Shown piece after piece: positions 43,433 to 52,893 of a stretch of DNA of 64,000 nucleotides. Location of the stretch: positions 62,001 through 126,000 of the forward strand of contig NZ_SSWX01000007.1 in NCBI RefSeq assembly GCF_004803635.1. The letters are read 5' to 3'. The number at the start of each line of letters is the position of its first letter. Position 1 is the stretch's first letter. The notes below the pieces were generated by a model, which was not told the origin of the DNA, searched no databases, and saw only the letters and a list, made by a program, of their open reading frames with translations. Source of the DNA: Lampropedia aestuarii (lineage in GTDB: Bacteria; Pseudomonadota; Gammaproteobacteria; Burkholderiales; Burkholderiaceae_C). The translations under genes were made by a program, and so were the position numbers.

Positions 43433-43529
43433 CCCAAGCGTTGGGTAATGCATGGCTTACTTTGAATTTGGGCTACAGTGCTGTTGAAACTACCAAGCCA
43501 AAATGCTTTGTCTGCATAATGCTTAGGAG

Positions 43530-43660
43530 CGCACTGCAAAACTTCACGCCTTAGTCTGAGCCCGGTCTCAGGCGATCGCCTGCGCGTTGCTTTTTTGAGC
43601 ATAGCGTTGGCTATGGCTTTTCTAAAGGATGCGTTTCTACCCATCTTGATGCCGCACTGG
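43530..43660 (+). repeat. Diverged repeat, copy 2 (partner at 16868-16995)
   Basis: Colinear with the copy before amt; shared blocks are CTGCAAAACT, GTCTGAGC, TCAGGCGATC, GGCTATGGC and GCCGCACT. Its plus-strand frame is open through to just before rnk. No Shine-Dalgarno or ATG suggests translation. Confidence 0.65.
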
Positions 43661-43757
43661 TCTCTGTGCCAGTGTGCTTGGGTTTTGCAGAGTTTTCTTG
43701 AGTCGCAAATTCATGCGCTTGTTGTTGCCGTTGTGTATGACTATTGAAGGAGTGTGA

Positions 43758-44174
43758 ATGGCTGAAGAAAAGCCCCCGTTGATTCTTTCCTCGCTCGATG
43801 TAGAGCGTATTGAGACGTTGCTGGAATCGATGCGAACGTCTGATTTTGCCAACCGCGCTGCGCTCGAGCGAGAAATTGATCGCGCTGAAATCTTGTCGCC
43901 TGAAAGCATCCCGCCCACAGTGGTGACGATGAACTCCACTGTGCGCTTTGTGATTGAAGAGTCAGGTGAAGAGTTTGCTTTGACCTTGGTCTACCCGAAA
44001 GATCTCCAAGGAATGGAGGACCGCGTGTCTGTGTTCGCACCGATTGGCAGTGCCTTGCTTGGTTTGTCCGTAGGGGATTCCTTGAGCTGGCCTGCACCTG
44101 GTGGCAAGCAAATGACTGTACTGGTCAAAGAAGTGTTGTTTCAGCCAGAGCGCAGTGGCGAGTTACACCGCTAA
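43758..44174 (+). CDS. rnk: Rnk-like nucleoside diphosphate kinase regulator (GreA/GreB family)
   Basis: A 138-residue protein. The short N-terminal coiled coil (about 1-45) is too small to reach the polymerase active site, unlike GreA. The C-terminal FKBP-like domain has TVRFVIEESGEEFALTLVYP and PIGSALLGLSVGDSLSWPAPGGK. Rnk binds RNA polymerase and competes with Gre factors and DksA. GGAG precedes ATG 43758. Confidence 0.88.
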   Translation: MAEEKPPLILSSLDVERIETLLESMRTSDFANRAALEREIDRAEILSPESIPPTVVTMNSTVRFVIEESGEEFALTLVYPKDLQGMEDRVSVFAPIGSALLGLSVGDSLSWPAPGGKQMTVLVKEVLFQPERSGELHR

Positions 44175-44317
44175 TCAATAGCTCAATAGCTGAGAATAGC
44201 TGCTGGGCAAGAATGCGTCAGCTCAAGCGCTGCAACCGGGTCTGAGTCAACACTGCAACAGTCCAAATGCCAAGGGACTCTTCGACTAAAAGAGTATTCA
44301 AAATACAAGATCGAGCA

Positions 44318-46312
44318 ATGACAGTGAGTATTGAGCGCCAATCATTCAACCAGCGATTTGACCTCTATGGCCAGTGGCGGGTTGAATTTGCCAAAGAGCT
44401 GCAGGTTTTCTCTGATTGGCTGGAAGGCAAGGGCTTGCGCAATGATTCAACCATGGAGCGCCTGGCCCGTTTGCAGGAAAAAACGCTGGAAGACAAGCTG
44501 ACCGTAGCGTTTGTGGCCGAGTTCTCGCGTGGCAAATCGGAGATGATCAACGCCTTGTTCTTCTCCAGCTACGGCAGGCGCATCATGCCAGCCAGCGCAG
44601 GTCGCACGACCATGTGCCCGACTGAGTTGGCCTGGGATGGCAGCCATGCGCCCAGTGTGCGCTTGCTGCCGATTGAGACGCGCAAACTCTCAGCCAGCGT
44701 GGCTGACTGGAAGCTCAAGACCGCTTCTTGGTATTCCATTCCCCTCAATGCGCTGTCAGGCGATAGTGTGGCAGCTGCGGTTGAGCGCGTGACGGAGACC
44801 ATTGAAGTCGATATTGCGCAGGCCAAGCAATTGGGCTTTTGGGTCGACGATTCAGAGGACAACCCGCCGCTCAATGAGGCAGGCCTCTTGGAGGTGCCCA
44901 AGTGGCGCCACGCGATCATCAACTTCCCACACCCATTGCTCAAAAAAGGCATGGTCATCCTGGACACGCCGGGACTTAACGCCATTGGTGCAGAGCCGGA
45001 GTTGACCATCAGCTTGCTGCCTCAAGCGCATGCGGTGCTATTCATTTTGGGCGCTGATACAGGGGTGACGCGCTCTGATTTGCGTATATGGCAAGAGCTG
45101 CTCAATCCGCATGTGGATGCGACCGGCATGCGCTTGGTCGTGCTCAATAAGATTGATACTTTATGGGATAGCCTGACCTCTAAAGAAGAGCACCAGGCGG
45201 AAATTCGCAAGCAGCGCCAAAGTACTGCGCAGATACTCGATATTCCGTTGAACCAGGTCATTGCGATTTCTGCGCAAAAAGCGCTGGTTGCCAAAATCAG
45301 CAAAGACGAGGCCTTGTTGCGTGACAGCTCGGTGCGGCAACTCGAATCGGTTCTGGTCGATACCTTGTTAGGCCAGCGCCACCAATTGCTCAATCGGGCT
45401 TTACTCAGCGGCCTGGAGGAGTTGCGCACGGATGCGCAGCAATTGCTCACAGTGCGCCTGCGTGACTTGACAGAGCAAATCCAAGAGCTGAGTAATCTGC
45501 AAGGGAAAAATAGCGCGGCGCGGCGCAGCATCCGTTTGCGCATCGCCCGTGAGCGCAAAGAGTTTGACCACAGCGTCAATAAAATTTTGGGTTTGCGCGC
45601 GGCGCAAAATAAACTGCTCAACCAGGGTTTTCAGCAGCTGGGCAGCAAGGCTGTGAAGAGCGAGCTGAATGTGCTGTTGAAAGGTTTGCAAGGCAAAATC
45701 CTAACTTTTGGATTGCAGAAACTGTTTTTTGAGACCTTTGACCGCTTGACTGGGCTGCTCCATGCAACGCAGACCATTGCAGACCAAATGCACCAACTGT
45801 CGATTGATGCATTTGCCGGCCTCAACACCGAGTTTGGCTTTTCCTTGCAACCGCCGGAGCCTTTGAATCTGGCGTTGTATGTACAGGATTTGGAGAAAAT
45901 CGCACAAAGCAATAAAGGCCAGTTCTCGGTCAATAATGCCTTGCGTTTTACCTCCAATGAATTCAATGAGCGTTTGATTGCTTCGCTGGCGATGCGGCTG
46001 CGCCCGGTATTCGAGGCAGTGGCCAATGAGTTGGAGCTGTGGAGCAAGTCCTCATCAGCACAGCTGGATGTGCAGCTCAAAGAACGCAGGCATAGCTTTC
46101 TCAGCCGCAGTGATACCATCGAGCGCATTGAGAAGGCTGAGATAGACTTGAGCGAGCGCTTGCAAGAGCTCAATGGCCATGTCGATGCGCTGGCACAACT
46201 GTCAGCGCAGCTGACCGAACGTACCCAGCATTTGGAAGCCTCATTGAATGCCATGCTGAGAATTCTCGATGATGGCAAGTCAGCGCCTGTGGCTGCGGAG
46301 CTTGGGTCATAG
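44318..46312 (+). CDS. Dynamin-like GTPase
   Basis: A 664-residue bacterial dynamin-family protein. G1 is AEFSRGKSEMINAL (about 66-79; Ala replaces the first Gly of the P-loop), G3 is LDTPGLN and G4 is NKID. Long heptad-rich helices follow (about 380-470 and 570-650), expected to form stalk and neck. A hydrophobic stretch around 450-500 could be a membrane paddle. Relatives remodel membranes under stress. ATG 44318 is preferred; ATG 44267 would add a basic leader without a ribosome site. mutY follows after three bases. Confidence 0.82.
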   Translation: MTVSIERQSFNQRFDLYGQWRVEFAKELQVFSDWLEGKGLRNDSTMERLARLQEKTLEDKLTVAFVAEFSRGKSEMINALFFSSYGRRIMPASAGRTTMCPTELAWDGSHAPSVRLLPIETRKLSASVADWKLKTASWYSIPLNALSGDSVAAAVERVTETIEVDIAQAKQLGFWVDDSEDNPPLNEAGLLEVPKWRHAIINFPHPLLKKGMVILDTPGLNAIGAEPELTISLLPQAHAVLFILGADTGVTRSDLRIWQELLNPHVDATGMRLVVLNKIDTLWDSLTSKEEHQAEIRKQRQSTAQILDIPLNQVIAISAQKALVAKISKDEALLRDSSVRQLESVLVDTLLGQRHQLLNRALLSGLEELRTDAQQLLTVRLRDLTEQIQELSNLQGKNSAARRSIRLRIARERKEFDHSVNKILGLRAAQNKLLNQGFQQLGSKAVKSELNVLLKGLQGKILTFGLQKLFFETFDRLTGLLHATQTIADQMHQLSIDAFAGLNTEFGFSLQPPEPLNLALYVQDLEKIAQSNKGQFSVNNALRFTSNEFNERLIASLAMRLRPVFEAVANELELWSKSSSAQLDVQLKERRHSFLSRSDTIERIEKAEIDLSERLQELNGHVDALAQLSAQLTERTQHLEASLNAMLRILDDGKSAPVAAELGS

Positions 46313-46315
46313 TGC

Positions 46316-47419
46316 ATGCAAAACACCTTCTCTGATGCGCTGGTCGCGTGGCAGCGCAGCCATGGCCGCCAAGGCCTGCCCTGGCAAAACACCCAGGACC
46401 CTTATCGGGTCTGGTTGTCCGAGATCATGCTGCAGCAAACGCAGGTGCAAACCGTGTTGGGCTACTACCAGCGGTTTTTAAATGCGTTCCCGACCGTGCA
46501 GGACCTGGCCGCTGCCAGCGTGGATGAAGTCATGCCCTATTGGAGCGGTCTGGGGTATTACAGTCGTGCGCGCAATCTGCACCGCGCAGCGCAAATGGTG
46601 GTCGAGCGTTTTGGTGGGCAATTCCCGCAAGACCCAGATTTGCTGATTGAGCTGCCTGGCATCGGGCGGTCCACGGCGCATGCGATTGCTTCTTTTTGTT
46701 TTGGCCTGCCGCACACCATTTTTGATGCCAACGTCCAGCGCGTGATGGCCCGCTATTGGGCTTTTGATCAGGATTTGGCTGGCACGGCAGCGGTGCGCAC
46801 ACTCTGGAGCATGGCGCAAACACTGGTGCCGCCGCAAGGTGGCCTGGACACCATGCCTGCCTACACACAAGGATTGATGGATTTGGGTGCGACGGTGTGC
46901 ACCGCCAAACACCCTCAGTGCAGCGCCTGTCCAGTGCAGCGCAGTTGTCGCGCACTGCAGTCCGGTCTGGTTGATGTGCTGCCACGCAAAACCCGCAAGC
47001 TCAAACGCACGACTAGCACCTGGTATTGGCTGGTGATTGTGCATGGCGATCAAATTTTGTTGGGTAAGCGCTCAGATACAGGTATTTGGGCGCAGCTGTA
47101 CTGTTTTGAGACATTTGCGTCCGAAGCCGAGCTGGAAGCGGCCTGGCAACAACTCAGTGGCGACAGCAGCCAATTGCAGTGGCACGGCTCATTCAAGCAT
47201 GTGTTGACTCACAAAGACCTGCATTTAGTGCCTGTTGTGGTGCATTTGTCGGATATGCCTTTGCCAGCTGCCGAGCACCTGTTGCAGCAAGTGGCGCTGG
47301 ATAGCACGAAAAAATGGGCCGATGTGCAAGCCGTCTTGGCGGGCCAATGGGCCGTTCCTGCGCCCTTGTTGGCATGGCTAACACACACGGAGTTGGGCGA
47401 AGCGGTGGGATACCGATAA
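46316..47419 (+). CDS. mutY: A/G-specific adenine glycosylase MutY
   Basis: A 367-residue base-excision enzyme that removes A opposite 8-oxoG. Catalytic Glu is in EIMLQQTQVQTVL, and the helix-hairpin-helix is ELPGIGRSTAHAI with the catalytic Asp in FDANVQRVMAR. The [4Fe-4S] ligands are spaced C-x6-C-x2-C-x5-C (about 199-215). The C-terminal NUDIX-like domain recognises 8-oxoG. Its stop lies within the -10-like TAAAAT of hrcA, ten bases before the next ATG. Confidence 0.96.
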   Translation: MQNTFSDALVAWQRSHGRQGLPWQNTQDPYRVWLSEIMLQQTQVQTVLGYYQRFLNAFPTVQDLAAASVDEVMPYWSGLGYYSRARNLHRAAQMVVERFGGQFPQDPDLLIELPGIGRSTAHAIASFCFGLPHTIFDANVQRVMARYWAFDQDLAGTAAVRTLWSMAQTLVPPQGGLDTMPAYTQGLMDLGATVCTAKHPQCSACPVQRSCRALQSGLVDVLPRKTRKLKRTTSTWYWLVIVHGDQILLGKRSDTGIWAQLYCFETFASEAELEAAWQQLSGDSSQLQWHGSFKHVLTHKDLHLVPVVVHLSDMPLPAAEHLLQQVALDSTKKWADVQAVLAGQWAVPAPLLAWLTHTELGEAVGYR

Positions 47420-47422
47420 AAT
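47393..47422 (+). promoter_or_regulatory. Promoter-like boxes immediately before hrcA
   Basis: TTGGGC (47393-47398) and TAAAAT (47417-47422) are 18 bases apart. Initiation about seven bases after the -10 box falls on the hrcA ATG at 47429. There is no Shine-Dalgarno in the usual window; the nearest GGTGGGA ends 18 bases away. Confidence 0.5.
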
Positions 47423-47428
47423 GCCGTT

Positions 47429-48442
47429 ATGCTCGACGATCGCGCCAAACTACTGCTGACCACTCTGATTGAACGTTATATTGAAGACGGGCAACCGGTT
47501 GGCTCGCGCACGCTGGCAAAATCTTCTGGTCTGGATTTGTCTGCCGCCACGATACGCAACATCATGGCGGACTTGGAAGACTTGGGGCTGATTGCCAGCC
47601 CCCATACCTCGGCTGGGCGGATTCCGACACCTAGAGGATACCGTTTGTTTGTTGACAGCATGATGACCGTTCAGCGCGAGCAATTGCACATGCAAGCGCC
47701 GTCCTCTTTGGGAGTCGACCAGCCGCAGCGTGTCATAGCCAGTGCCGCACAAATGCTCTCTAGCATGTCGCAGTTTGTTGGCGTGGTTGTCGCGCCGCAG
47801 AAAAGCTCGGTGTTCCACCACATTGAGTTTTTGCGCCTGTCTGAGAAACGTGTCTTGGTGATTTTGGTCTCCCCTGACGGCAATGTGCAGAATAAGGTGG
47901 TGTTGACGCAGGCCGATATCACGCAGGACCAACTCTCTGAGGCCAGTAATTTCCTCAATGCCCATTACTCGGGTTTGTCGGTTGATCAGGTTCGTGAGCG
48001 TTTGCGCTCAGAAATCAATAGCTTGCGTGGCGAGATTTCGGACTTGATGGAAGTGGCGATGGCAGAGTCTCCCAGTGCTGACGGCGTGGCCGACAAAGAC
48101 GTGGTGATCTCGGGGGAGCGCAATCTGTTGGCCGTGAGTGATTTCTCCAAAGACATGGACAGCATTCGGCGTGCGTTTGATTTATTTGAACAAAAAAACC
48201 AGATACTGCAACTGCTGGATGTGACTGGCCAGGCCGAAGGCGTGAAGATCTACATTGGCGGTGAGAGCCATATCGTGCCAGTCTCTGAACTCTCCATTGT
48301 CAGCGCGCCCTATGAGATCAATGGCCAGGTAGTGGGCACCTTGGGTGTGATTGGCCCGACCCGTATGGCGTATGACCGCATGGTGCAGATTGTTGATATC
48401 ACCTCGCGCCTGCTGACCAATGCCTTGAGTCGGCCCAAGTAA
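47429..48442 (+). CDS. hrcA: Heat-inducible transcription repressor HrcA
   Basis: A 337-residue repressor of chaperone genes that binds CIRCE. The N-terminal winged helix has [20 protein letters not shown] and [18 protein letters not shown]. The middle is a GAF-like dimer domain, and the end reads [20 protein letters not shown]. No CIRCE element was seen in the window, so its targets lie elsewhere and autoregulation through CIRCE is not evident. Confidence 0.96.
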   Translation: MLDDRAKLLLTTLIERYIEDGQPVGSRTLAKSSGLDLSAATIRNIMADLEDLGLIASPHTSAGRIPTPRGYRLFVDSMMTVQREQLHMQAPSSLGVDQPQRVIASAAQMLSSMSQFVGVVVAPQKSSVFHHIEFLRLSEKRVLVILVSPDGNVQNKVVLTQADITQDQLSEASNFLNAHYSGLSVDQVRERLRSEINSLRGEISDLMEVAMAESPSADGVADKDVVISGERNLLAVSDFSKDMDSIRRAFDLFEQKNQILQLLDVTGQAEGVKIYIGGESHIVPVSELSIVSAPYEINGQVVGTLGVIGPTRMAYDRMVQIVDITSRLLTNALSRPK

Positions 48443-48472
48443 GCTACAGGCAATTTCAGTAGAACATTTTGT

Positions 48473-48516
48473 GTTGCCCGTTGCGCCCATACAAACTTAT
48501 GGGTTGCAACAGGCGC
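48473..48516. repeat. Dispersed repeat copy with compensatory stem changes
   Basis: GTTGC (48473-48477), CCCATA/TATGGG hairpin (48486-48491 with 48498-48503) and GCAAC (48506-48510) reproduce the fold at 17-54. Two stem pairs changed together (T-A to C-G) relative to the first copy. It lies between convergent hrcA and the ABC gene and could terminate both. Confidence 0.7.
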
Positions 48517-48532
48517 TTGATGCAGGCTTGGT

Positions 48533-49285
48533 TCAAGATTCAATGCTGGCTTGACCAGCCTCAATACGCACACGCATATCGCAGCGCGCCGCCAGCTCCC
48601 GGTCATGGGTGACCATCACCAAGGTTGTGCCCAATTCCTGGTTCAAATCCAGCATCAGCTGCATCACCGCCTGGCCGGTGGCAAAGTCCAAACTGCCGGT
48701 GGGTTCGTCGGCAAACAACACCTGGGGCTTGACGACAAAGGCGCGCGCGAGTGCGACGCGCTGCTGCTCGCCGCCAGACATGACTTTTGGGTAATGCCGC
48801 AGGCGCTGGGACAAGCCCACGCGCGCTAACATTTCGGTGGCCCATTCGCGAGCATTGCGCTGGCCTGCAAGCTCCAGCGGCAGCATCACATTTTCAAGCG
48901 CCGTCAGGCTGCCCAACAATTGGAAGTTCTGGAACACAAAGCCGGTTTTTTGCGCCCGCAGCGCTGCGCGTTGGTCTTCGTCCAGCTTGAAAATATCTTG
49001 GCCATCCAGGTAGACCGTGCCGGTGGTGGGCGTGTCCAGTCCGGCCAGAATGGACAGCAGCGTGCTTTTGCCTGAGCCGGATGCACCTACAATGGCGACC
49101 GTCGTGGTGGGCGCAAAAGCCAGTTGAATATCACGCAGAATTTCCAAGCTGCCAGTGGAGTCTTGCACGGATTTGCCCAGATGATCCACCATAATCATTG
49201 GTTTAATCGCTGAACTCGCACGCGTTTGCGCACTCTCAGCATCGGTGTGTACAACAGGGGGTGCAAGGTGATCAGGATTTTTCAT
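48533..49285 (-). CDS. ABC transporter ATP-binding protein, YbbA/LolD-like
   Basis: A 250-residue ATPase of the MacB/LolD/YbbA group. Walker A is GASGSGKS, signature MSGGEQQRVALARA, Walker B VLFADEPTGSLD and H-loop VTHDR. ATG 49285 gives a 29-residue leader; ATG 49198 (MIMVDHLGK) is an alternative start at the domain edge. It is divergent from the tesA-like gene, the arrangement of E. coli ybbA/tesA, but the permease partner YbbP is not next to it. Confidence 0.86.
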   Translation of the reverse strand: MKNPDHLAPPVVHTDAESAQTRASSAIKPMIMVDHLGKSVQDSTGSLEILRDIQLAFAPTTTVAIVGASGSGKSTLLSILAGLDTPTTGTVYLDGQDIFKLDEDQRAALRAQKTGFVFQNFQLLGSLTALENVMLPLELAGQRNAREWATEMLARVGLSQRLRHYPKVMSGGEQQRVALARAFVVKPQVLFADEPTGSLDFATGQAVMQLMLDLNQELGTTLVMVTHDRELAARCDMRVRIEAGQASIES

Positions 49286-49324
49286 CAGAGCGAATGTAGC
49301 CTGAGACGGGTTATTGGCCGATTT

Positions 49325-49978
49325 GTGGGGCTTTTTGGACTGACCATGGCCGTATTGCTGGCGAGCCAAAGCGGCTTGGCTGCGACGGCAACCAATACCA
49401 AGGCCGCGAAAGCTCCAGCGCCCAAACTGCTCGTGCTGGGTGACTCCATCAGCGCTGAGTACGGCCTGGAGCGTGGTCAGGGCTGGGTGCAGTTGCTCAG
49501 CGAGCGGCTCAAACAAGAGTATCCAGGGCTGCAAGTGGTGAATGCCAGTATCAGTGGGGAGACCACCGCCGGTGGGCGCAGCCGCTTGCCGGCTTTGCTC
49601 AAAGCCCATCAACCCAAATACGTGCTGATCGAGCTGGGGGGCAATGATGCCTTGCGCGGCTTGCCACTCAATAGCACACAGGCCAATTTGACCGCCATGG
49701 TTGACGCCGCACAAGCTGCAGGTGCCCAAGTGGCTTTGCTAGGCATTCAGGTGCCACCCAATTACGGTGCCAAATACTCCAGTGATTTTGCCAAAATGTT
49801 TGTCCAGGTGGCGCAGGATAAATCCCTGCCATTGATGCCCTTCATGCTGGAGGCCATCTCGGACCCCGCAGATTTGGACAAGTACTTTCAAAACGACCGC
49901 ATTCACCCCAATGCACAAGCCCAGCCCATTCTTGTTGAGACAGTCTGGCCGACTGTGCAAACCCTGCTGGGTCAATGA
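49325..49978 (+). CDS. tesA: SGNH/GDSL arylesterase, TesA-like
   Basis: A periplasmic esterase/lysophospholipase. Block I LVLGDSISAEYGL holds the nucleophile Ser, block II Gly is in ISGETTAGG, block III is GGNDAL, and block V DRIHPN holds Asp and His. The signal peptide runs through LTMAVLLASQSGLAA. The start is uncertain: GTG 49325 gives a full signal sequence, ATG 49349 a short one. Length from GTG is 217 residues. TesA hydrolyses thioesters, esters and lysophospholipids. Confidence 0.9.
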   Translation: MGLFGLTMAVLLASQSGLAATATNTKAAKAPAPKLLVLGDSISAEYGLERGQGWVQLLSERLKQEYPGLQVVNASISGETTAGGRSRLPALLKAHQPKYVLIELGGNDALRGLPLNSTQANLTAMVDAAQAAGAQVALLGIQVPPNYGAKYSSDFAKMFVQVAQDKSLPLMPFMLEAISDPADLDKYFQNDRIHPNAQAQPILVETVWPTVQTLLGQ

Positions 49979-50002
49979 GGGCCGTGTGCTGCGCGCGTGT
50001 GG

Positions 50003-52018
50003 ATGCAGCGGATAATAAATGATTCAATCGTGATACAGCTCAGTTCCCCATTCGCTGCAGAGACCGGTTCTGCGTTTGCCTTATTGGATGATTGCGATGC
50101 GTCGCCGCAGCGCCCTGGCAGCCGGCTCTATACGGACTGGCAGGCCAGTTTGGTGTGTACCAATCCAGCCGACTTGGCGCATTGGGAGGCGCAATTGCAT
50201 CAGGCCCTGGAGGCTGGTTTGCATGCAGTATTGGTGGCCGATTACGAGTGGGGCATGCAGCTGCAAGGCCTGGGGCAGCCCGGCCCGGCAGTAGGCCATG
50301 CTGCAGACAGTCTTCGCGTTGAATTGTTTGCGTCATTGCAGCGCCTGGATCAGGCTGGTGTCGTGGCCTGGCTGGATACCCAGGTGCAAAGCCTGGCTTG
50401 GCCTGAGGCGGGTCTGATTGACTGGCATTCCGCTGTGAGTGAGGACCAGTTTACCGATGCCATTGACCAGGTGCATGCAGCCATTGAGGCAGGCGATACC
50501 TACCAGGTCAACTACACCTTTGCATGGCAAGGCCGAAGCTATGGCTCGCCGCTGGCGCTGTATAGCGCACTGCGGCAGCGCCAACCAGCGCAGTACGGGG
50601 CGCTGATTCGGCTGCCGACGGGTGTTGGTGCAGGCGTGCAGCGCTGGATTCTCTCGCACTCGCCAGAATTGTTTATACAAGTGCAGCAAGGCCAGATCAC
50701 TGCACGACCGATGAAGGGCACGGCCGCCGTAGGGAGCAATGACGCAGACACTGCCGCCGTAGCGCAGTGGTTGCATAGTGATCCGAAAAACCGCGCCGAA
50801 AACGTCATGATCGTGGATTTGCTGCGCAATGACTTGGGGGCGGTTGCGCAGGTGGGCAGTGTGCATGTGCGCGACTTGTTTGCCGTGCAGCGCAATGGCC
50901 GGGTACTGGGCATGACCAGTACGGTAGAGGCCCAGCTGCGCCCAGAAGTGGGCTTGCGTGACGTGCTGCAGGCCACCTTTCCCTGCGGCTCGATCACGGG
51001 TGCACCCAAACGCAAGACCATGGAATGGATTGCGCAGATTGAAGGCACACCCACAGACCCGCCGGGGCAAAAACTGGCACACCACCGTGGTGTCTATACC
51101 GGTGCGATTGGGTGGCTAGAGCGTGCTGAAGGCGTGCAAACTGCAGCGAGTCAACTCAATTATTGTCTGAGCGTACCGATTCGCACCTTGCTGCTGGATG
51201 TGGCGGCTCCAGAGCACGCTGTGTCGGCGGCAAAGCCGGGCCACGAGGTGCAATTCTCGGTGGGCGCAGGCATTGTCTGGGACAGTGTTGCCGCGCAGGA
51301 GTGGCGTGAATGCCAGCTCAAGGCCAGTTTTGCGGTGCAGGACACGGCTGGATTTGAATTGTTTGAAACCATGCGCTTGCCCGCTGGCAGCTTGTGGCCG
51401 GCGTTATGGGATTGGCATTTGGAGCGCTTGCTAGGCAGCGCCAAGGCGCTGGGTTTTGCGCATGAGCCGCAGGCCTTGGCTGTGCAGTTGCAGCATTATT
51501 TGCAGCAGCATATTCCAGTGCCAAGCACAGGCGATTGGCGTGTGCGCATGGCGCTCAAGAGCAATGGCAGCATAGGTTTTAGCCATGGTCAGCTAGCGCC
51601 TATCAGCCAGGCTGAGGATGGGGCTGTAGGGGTGGTGCTGGCACGGGCGCATTGCGCAACCCCAGCCTGGTTAAGGTTGCATAAAACCACGTTGCGCAGG
51701 GATTACGATGCGGCGATGAAGGCCGCCGAGGCCGTGGGCGCATTTGACTGCTTGTTCTTCAATGCGCAAGACCATTTGACCGAGGGCGCACGCAGCAACG
51801 TGTTTGTCAAGCTCGATGCCGATCCAGGCGCGCCCTGGTATACACCGCCACTGTCAGATGGCGCCTTGCCAGGCGTGATGCGCCGCGCCTTGCTGGCGCG
51901 CACCGATTGGCAAGCCAGCGAGCGCAGCATCACGCGCGCTCAAGTGCTGGGCGCGCATGGTCTGATCGTCTGCAATGCGCTGCGCGGTGCCTTGCCCGCG
52001 CGTTTATGGCGCAGCTGA
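50003..52018 (+). CDS. pabB: Aminodeoxychorismate synthase PabB fused to aminodeoxychorismate lyase PabC
   Basis: A 671-residue bifunctional enzyme for p-aminobenzoate in folate synthesis. Residues about 1-420 are the chorismate-binding domain: EAGDTYQVNYTF, RPMKGTAAVG, DLLRNDLG and TFPCGSITGAPK. The usual short link before GVYTGAIGW is extended by a PTDPPGQKLAHHR segment. From about 440 the fold-IV PLP domain follows, starting FELFETMRLP and including the catalytic Lys region HKTTLRRDYD and TEGARSNVFV. GTG 49997 is an alternative start. Its 3' end overlaps the convergent next gene by 15 bases. Confidence 0.9.
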   Translation: MQRIINDSIVIQLSSPFAAETGSAFALLDDCDASPQRPGSRLYTDWQASLVCTNPADLAHWEAQLHQALEAGLHAVLVADYEWGMQLQGLGQPGPAVGHAADSLRVELFASLQRLDQAGVVAWLDTQVQSLAWPEAGLIDWHSAVSEDQFTDAIDQVHAAIEAGDTYQVNYTFAWQGRSYGSPLALYSALRQRQPAQYGALIRLPTGVGAGVQRWILSHSPELFIQVQQGQITARPMKGTAAVGSNDADTAAVAQWLHSDPKNRAENVMIVDLLRNDLGAVAQVGSVHVRDLFAVQRNGRVLGMTSTVEAQLRPEVGLRDVLQATFPCGSITGAPKRKTMEWIAQIEGTPTDPPGQKLAHHRGVYTGAIGWLERAEGVQTAASQLNYCLSVPIRTLLLDVAAPEHAVSAAKPGHEVQFSVGAGIVWDSVAAQEWRECQLKASFAVQDTAGFELFETMRLPAGSLWPALWDWHLERLLGSAKALGFAHEPQALAVQLQHYLQQHIPVPSTGDWRVRMALKSNGSIGFSHGQLAPISQAEDGAVGVVLARAHCATPAWLRLHKTTLRRDYDAAMKAAEAVGAFDCLFFNAQDHLTEGARSNVFVKLDADPGAPWYTPPLSDGALPGVMRRALLARTDWQASERSITRAQVLGAHGLIVCNALRGALPARLWRS

Positions 52019-52606
52019 TGGGCCTGGCGCGGCGGTTTCGGCGGGCTCCTGAGGCTCAAGCTCGGTGGTGATCTTGCTTTGCAAATACAGCACCACTTGC
52101 TGCGGGTCGACCTGCAGTGCATTCAAGTCCAACAAGAACGGACTGCCAAAGCGGTTGGTCAAGGCTTTGGCCATGGTTTTCTTGCGCCCAGAGGGCAGTT
52201 GATCCAGGTATTGCTGCGGATCCTTGAGCCGCAACACCAGCATATTGCTGCGCTTGCCGCTGACTCGCATGATGCCGTTAAATGCCTCCCAGCGCTCTTC
52301 AAAGTACAGATTGAAAGCATTGGTCTGCACTTCGCTGGGGCTGAGAATGGCCCACGGCTTGGGCGTGCGCAAGTTTCTCAATGAGAAGAGAAACAGATAA
52401 CCGAACGCCGCCATGGCCAGGGCCATCAAGCCGTAATACAGCAGTGGATCGCGCAAAAAGAAATAAGTCGACGTGCCCGATGGGCCAATGCCTGCGGCGA
52501 CTGCGGCCAACACCAATAAACTGCCAGTTCCAAAAGCACCCAAGGCCAATTTGTGCTTTTTGGGATAGAGCTTGAAAACGTCGGCTGGAGTGGTCTCTTC
52601 GGTCAT
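52004..52606 (-). CDS. Small membrane protein with C-terminal PH-like domain (STM3941-like)
   Basis: A 200-residue protein. Two hydrophobic segments lie at about 24-45 and 55-80, followed by a soluble beta-rich part (about 90-180) with LSPSEVQTNAFNLYFEERWE and RLKDPQQYLDQL, then an Ala/Pro tail. The layout resembles STM3941/YcxB-like proteins of unknown function. ATG 52604-52606 is the first Met with a natural N-terminus; the upstream frame to 52741 is unlikely. It overlaps the end of the PabBC gene tail to tail. Confidence 0.65.
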   Translation of the reverse strand: MTEETTPADVFKLYPKKHKLALGAFGTGSLLVLAAVAAGIGPSGTSTYFFLRDPLLYYGLMALAMAAFGYLFLFSLRNLRTPKPWAILSPSEVQTNAFNLYFEERWEAFNGIMRVSGKRSNMLVLRLKDPQQYLDQLPSGRKKTMAKALTNRFGSPFLLDLNALQVDPQQVVLYLQSKITTELEPQEPAETAAPGPSAAP

Positions 52607-52893
52607 GGAATGCTTGATTAGGTCGTTGGGCACCGCCAAACAGTGCTTTTTCTGGCGATAGGGTGCTGGTTTGGTGCACCGCGCTGAAAGTTTTGGGAGG
52701 CTTTGCAAAGCAGGCCTAAGCGTGGCGTCTAAGCGTGGCATTGTAGGGAGTTGCTCGCTTGGCCTGCAAAAAAGAGTGCGGGCGCAGGTTCAGGCAGTGC
52801 TGCGGGTACTTTGATGCTGGCCAGTCTGGATCTACAAAAATGGTTCATATTCCCTCGTTATCATCACTGGTTTGACTATCTTTGGTTTTTCAG

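Noticed and set aside
47380-47470. CIRCE element at hrcA
   Set aside because: No TTAGCACTC-N9-GAGTGCTAA or close variant was found near hrcA or elsewhere in the window.
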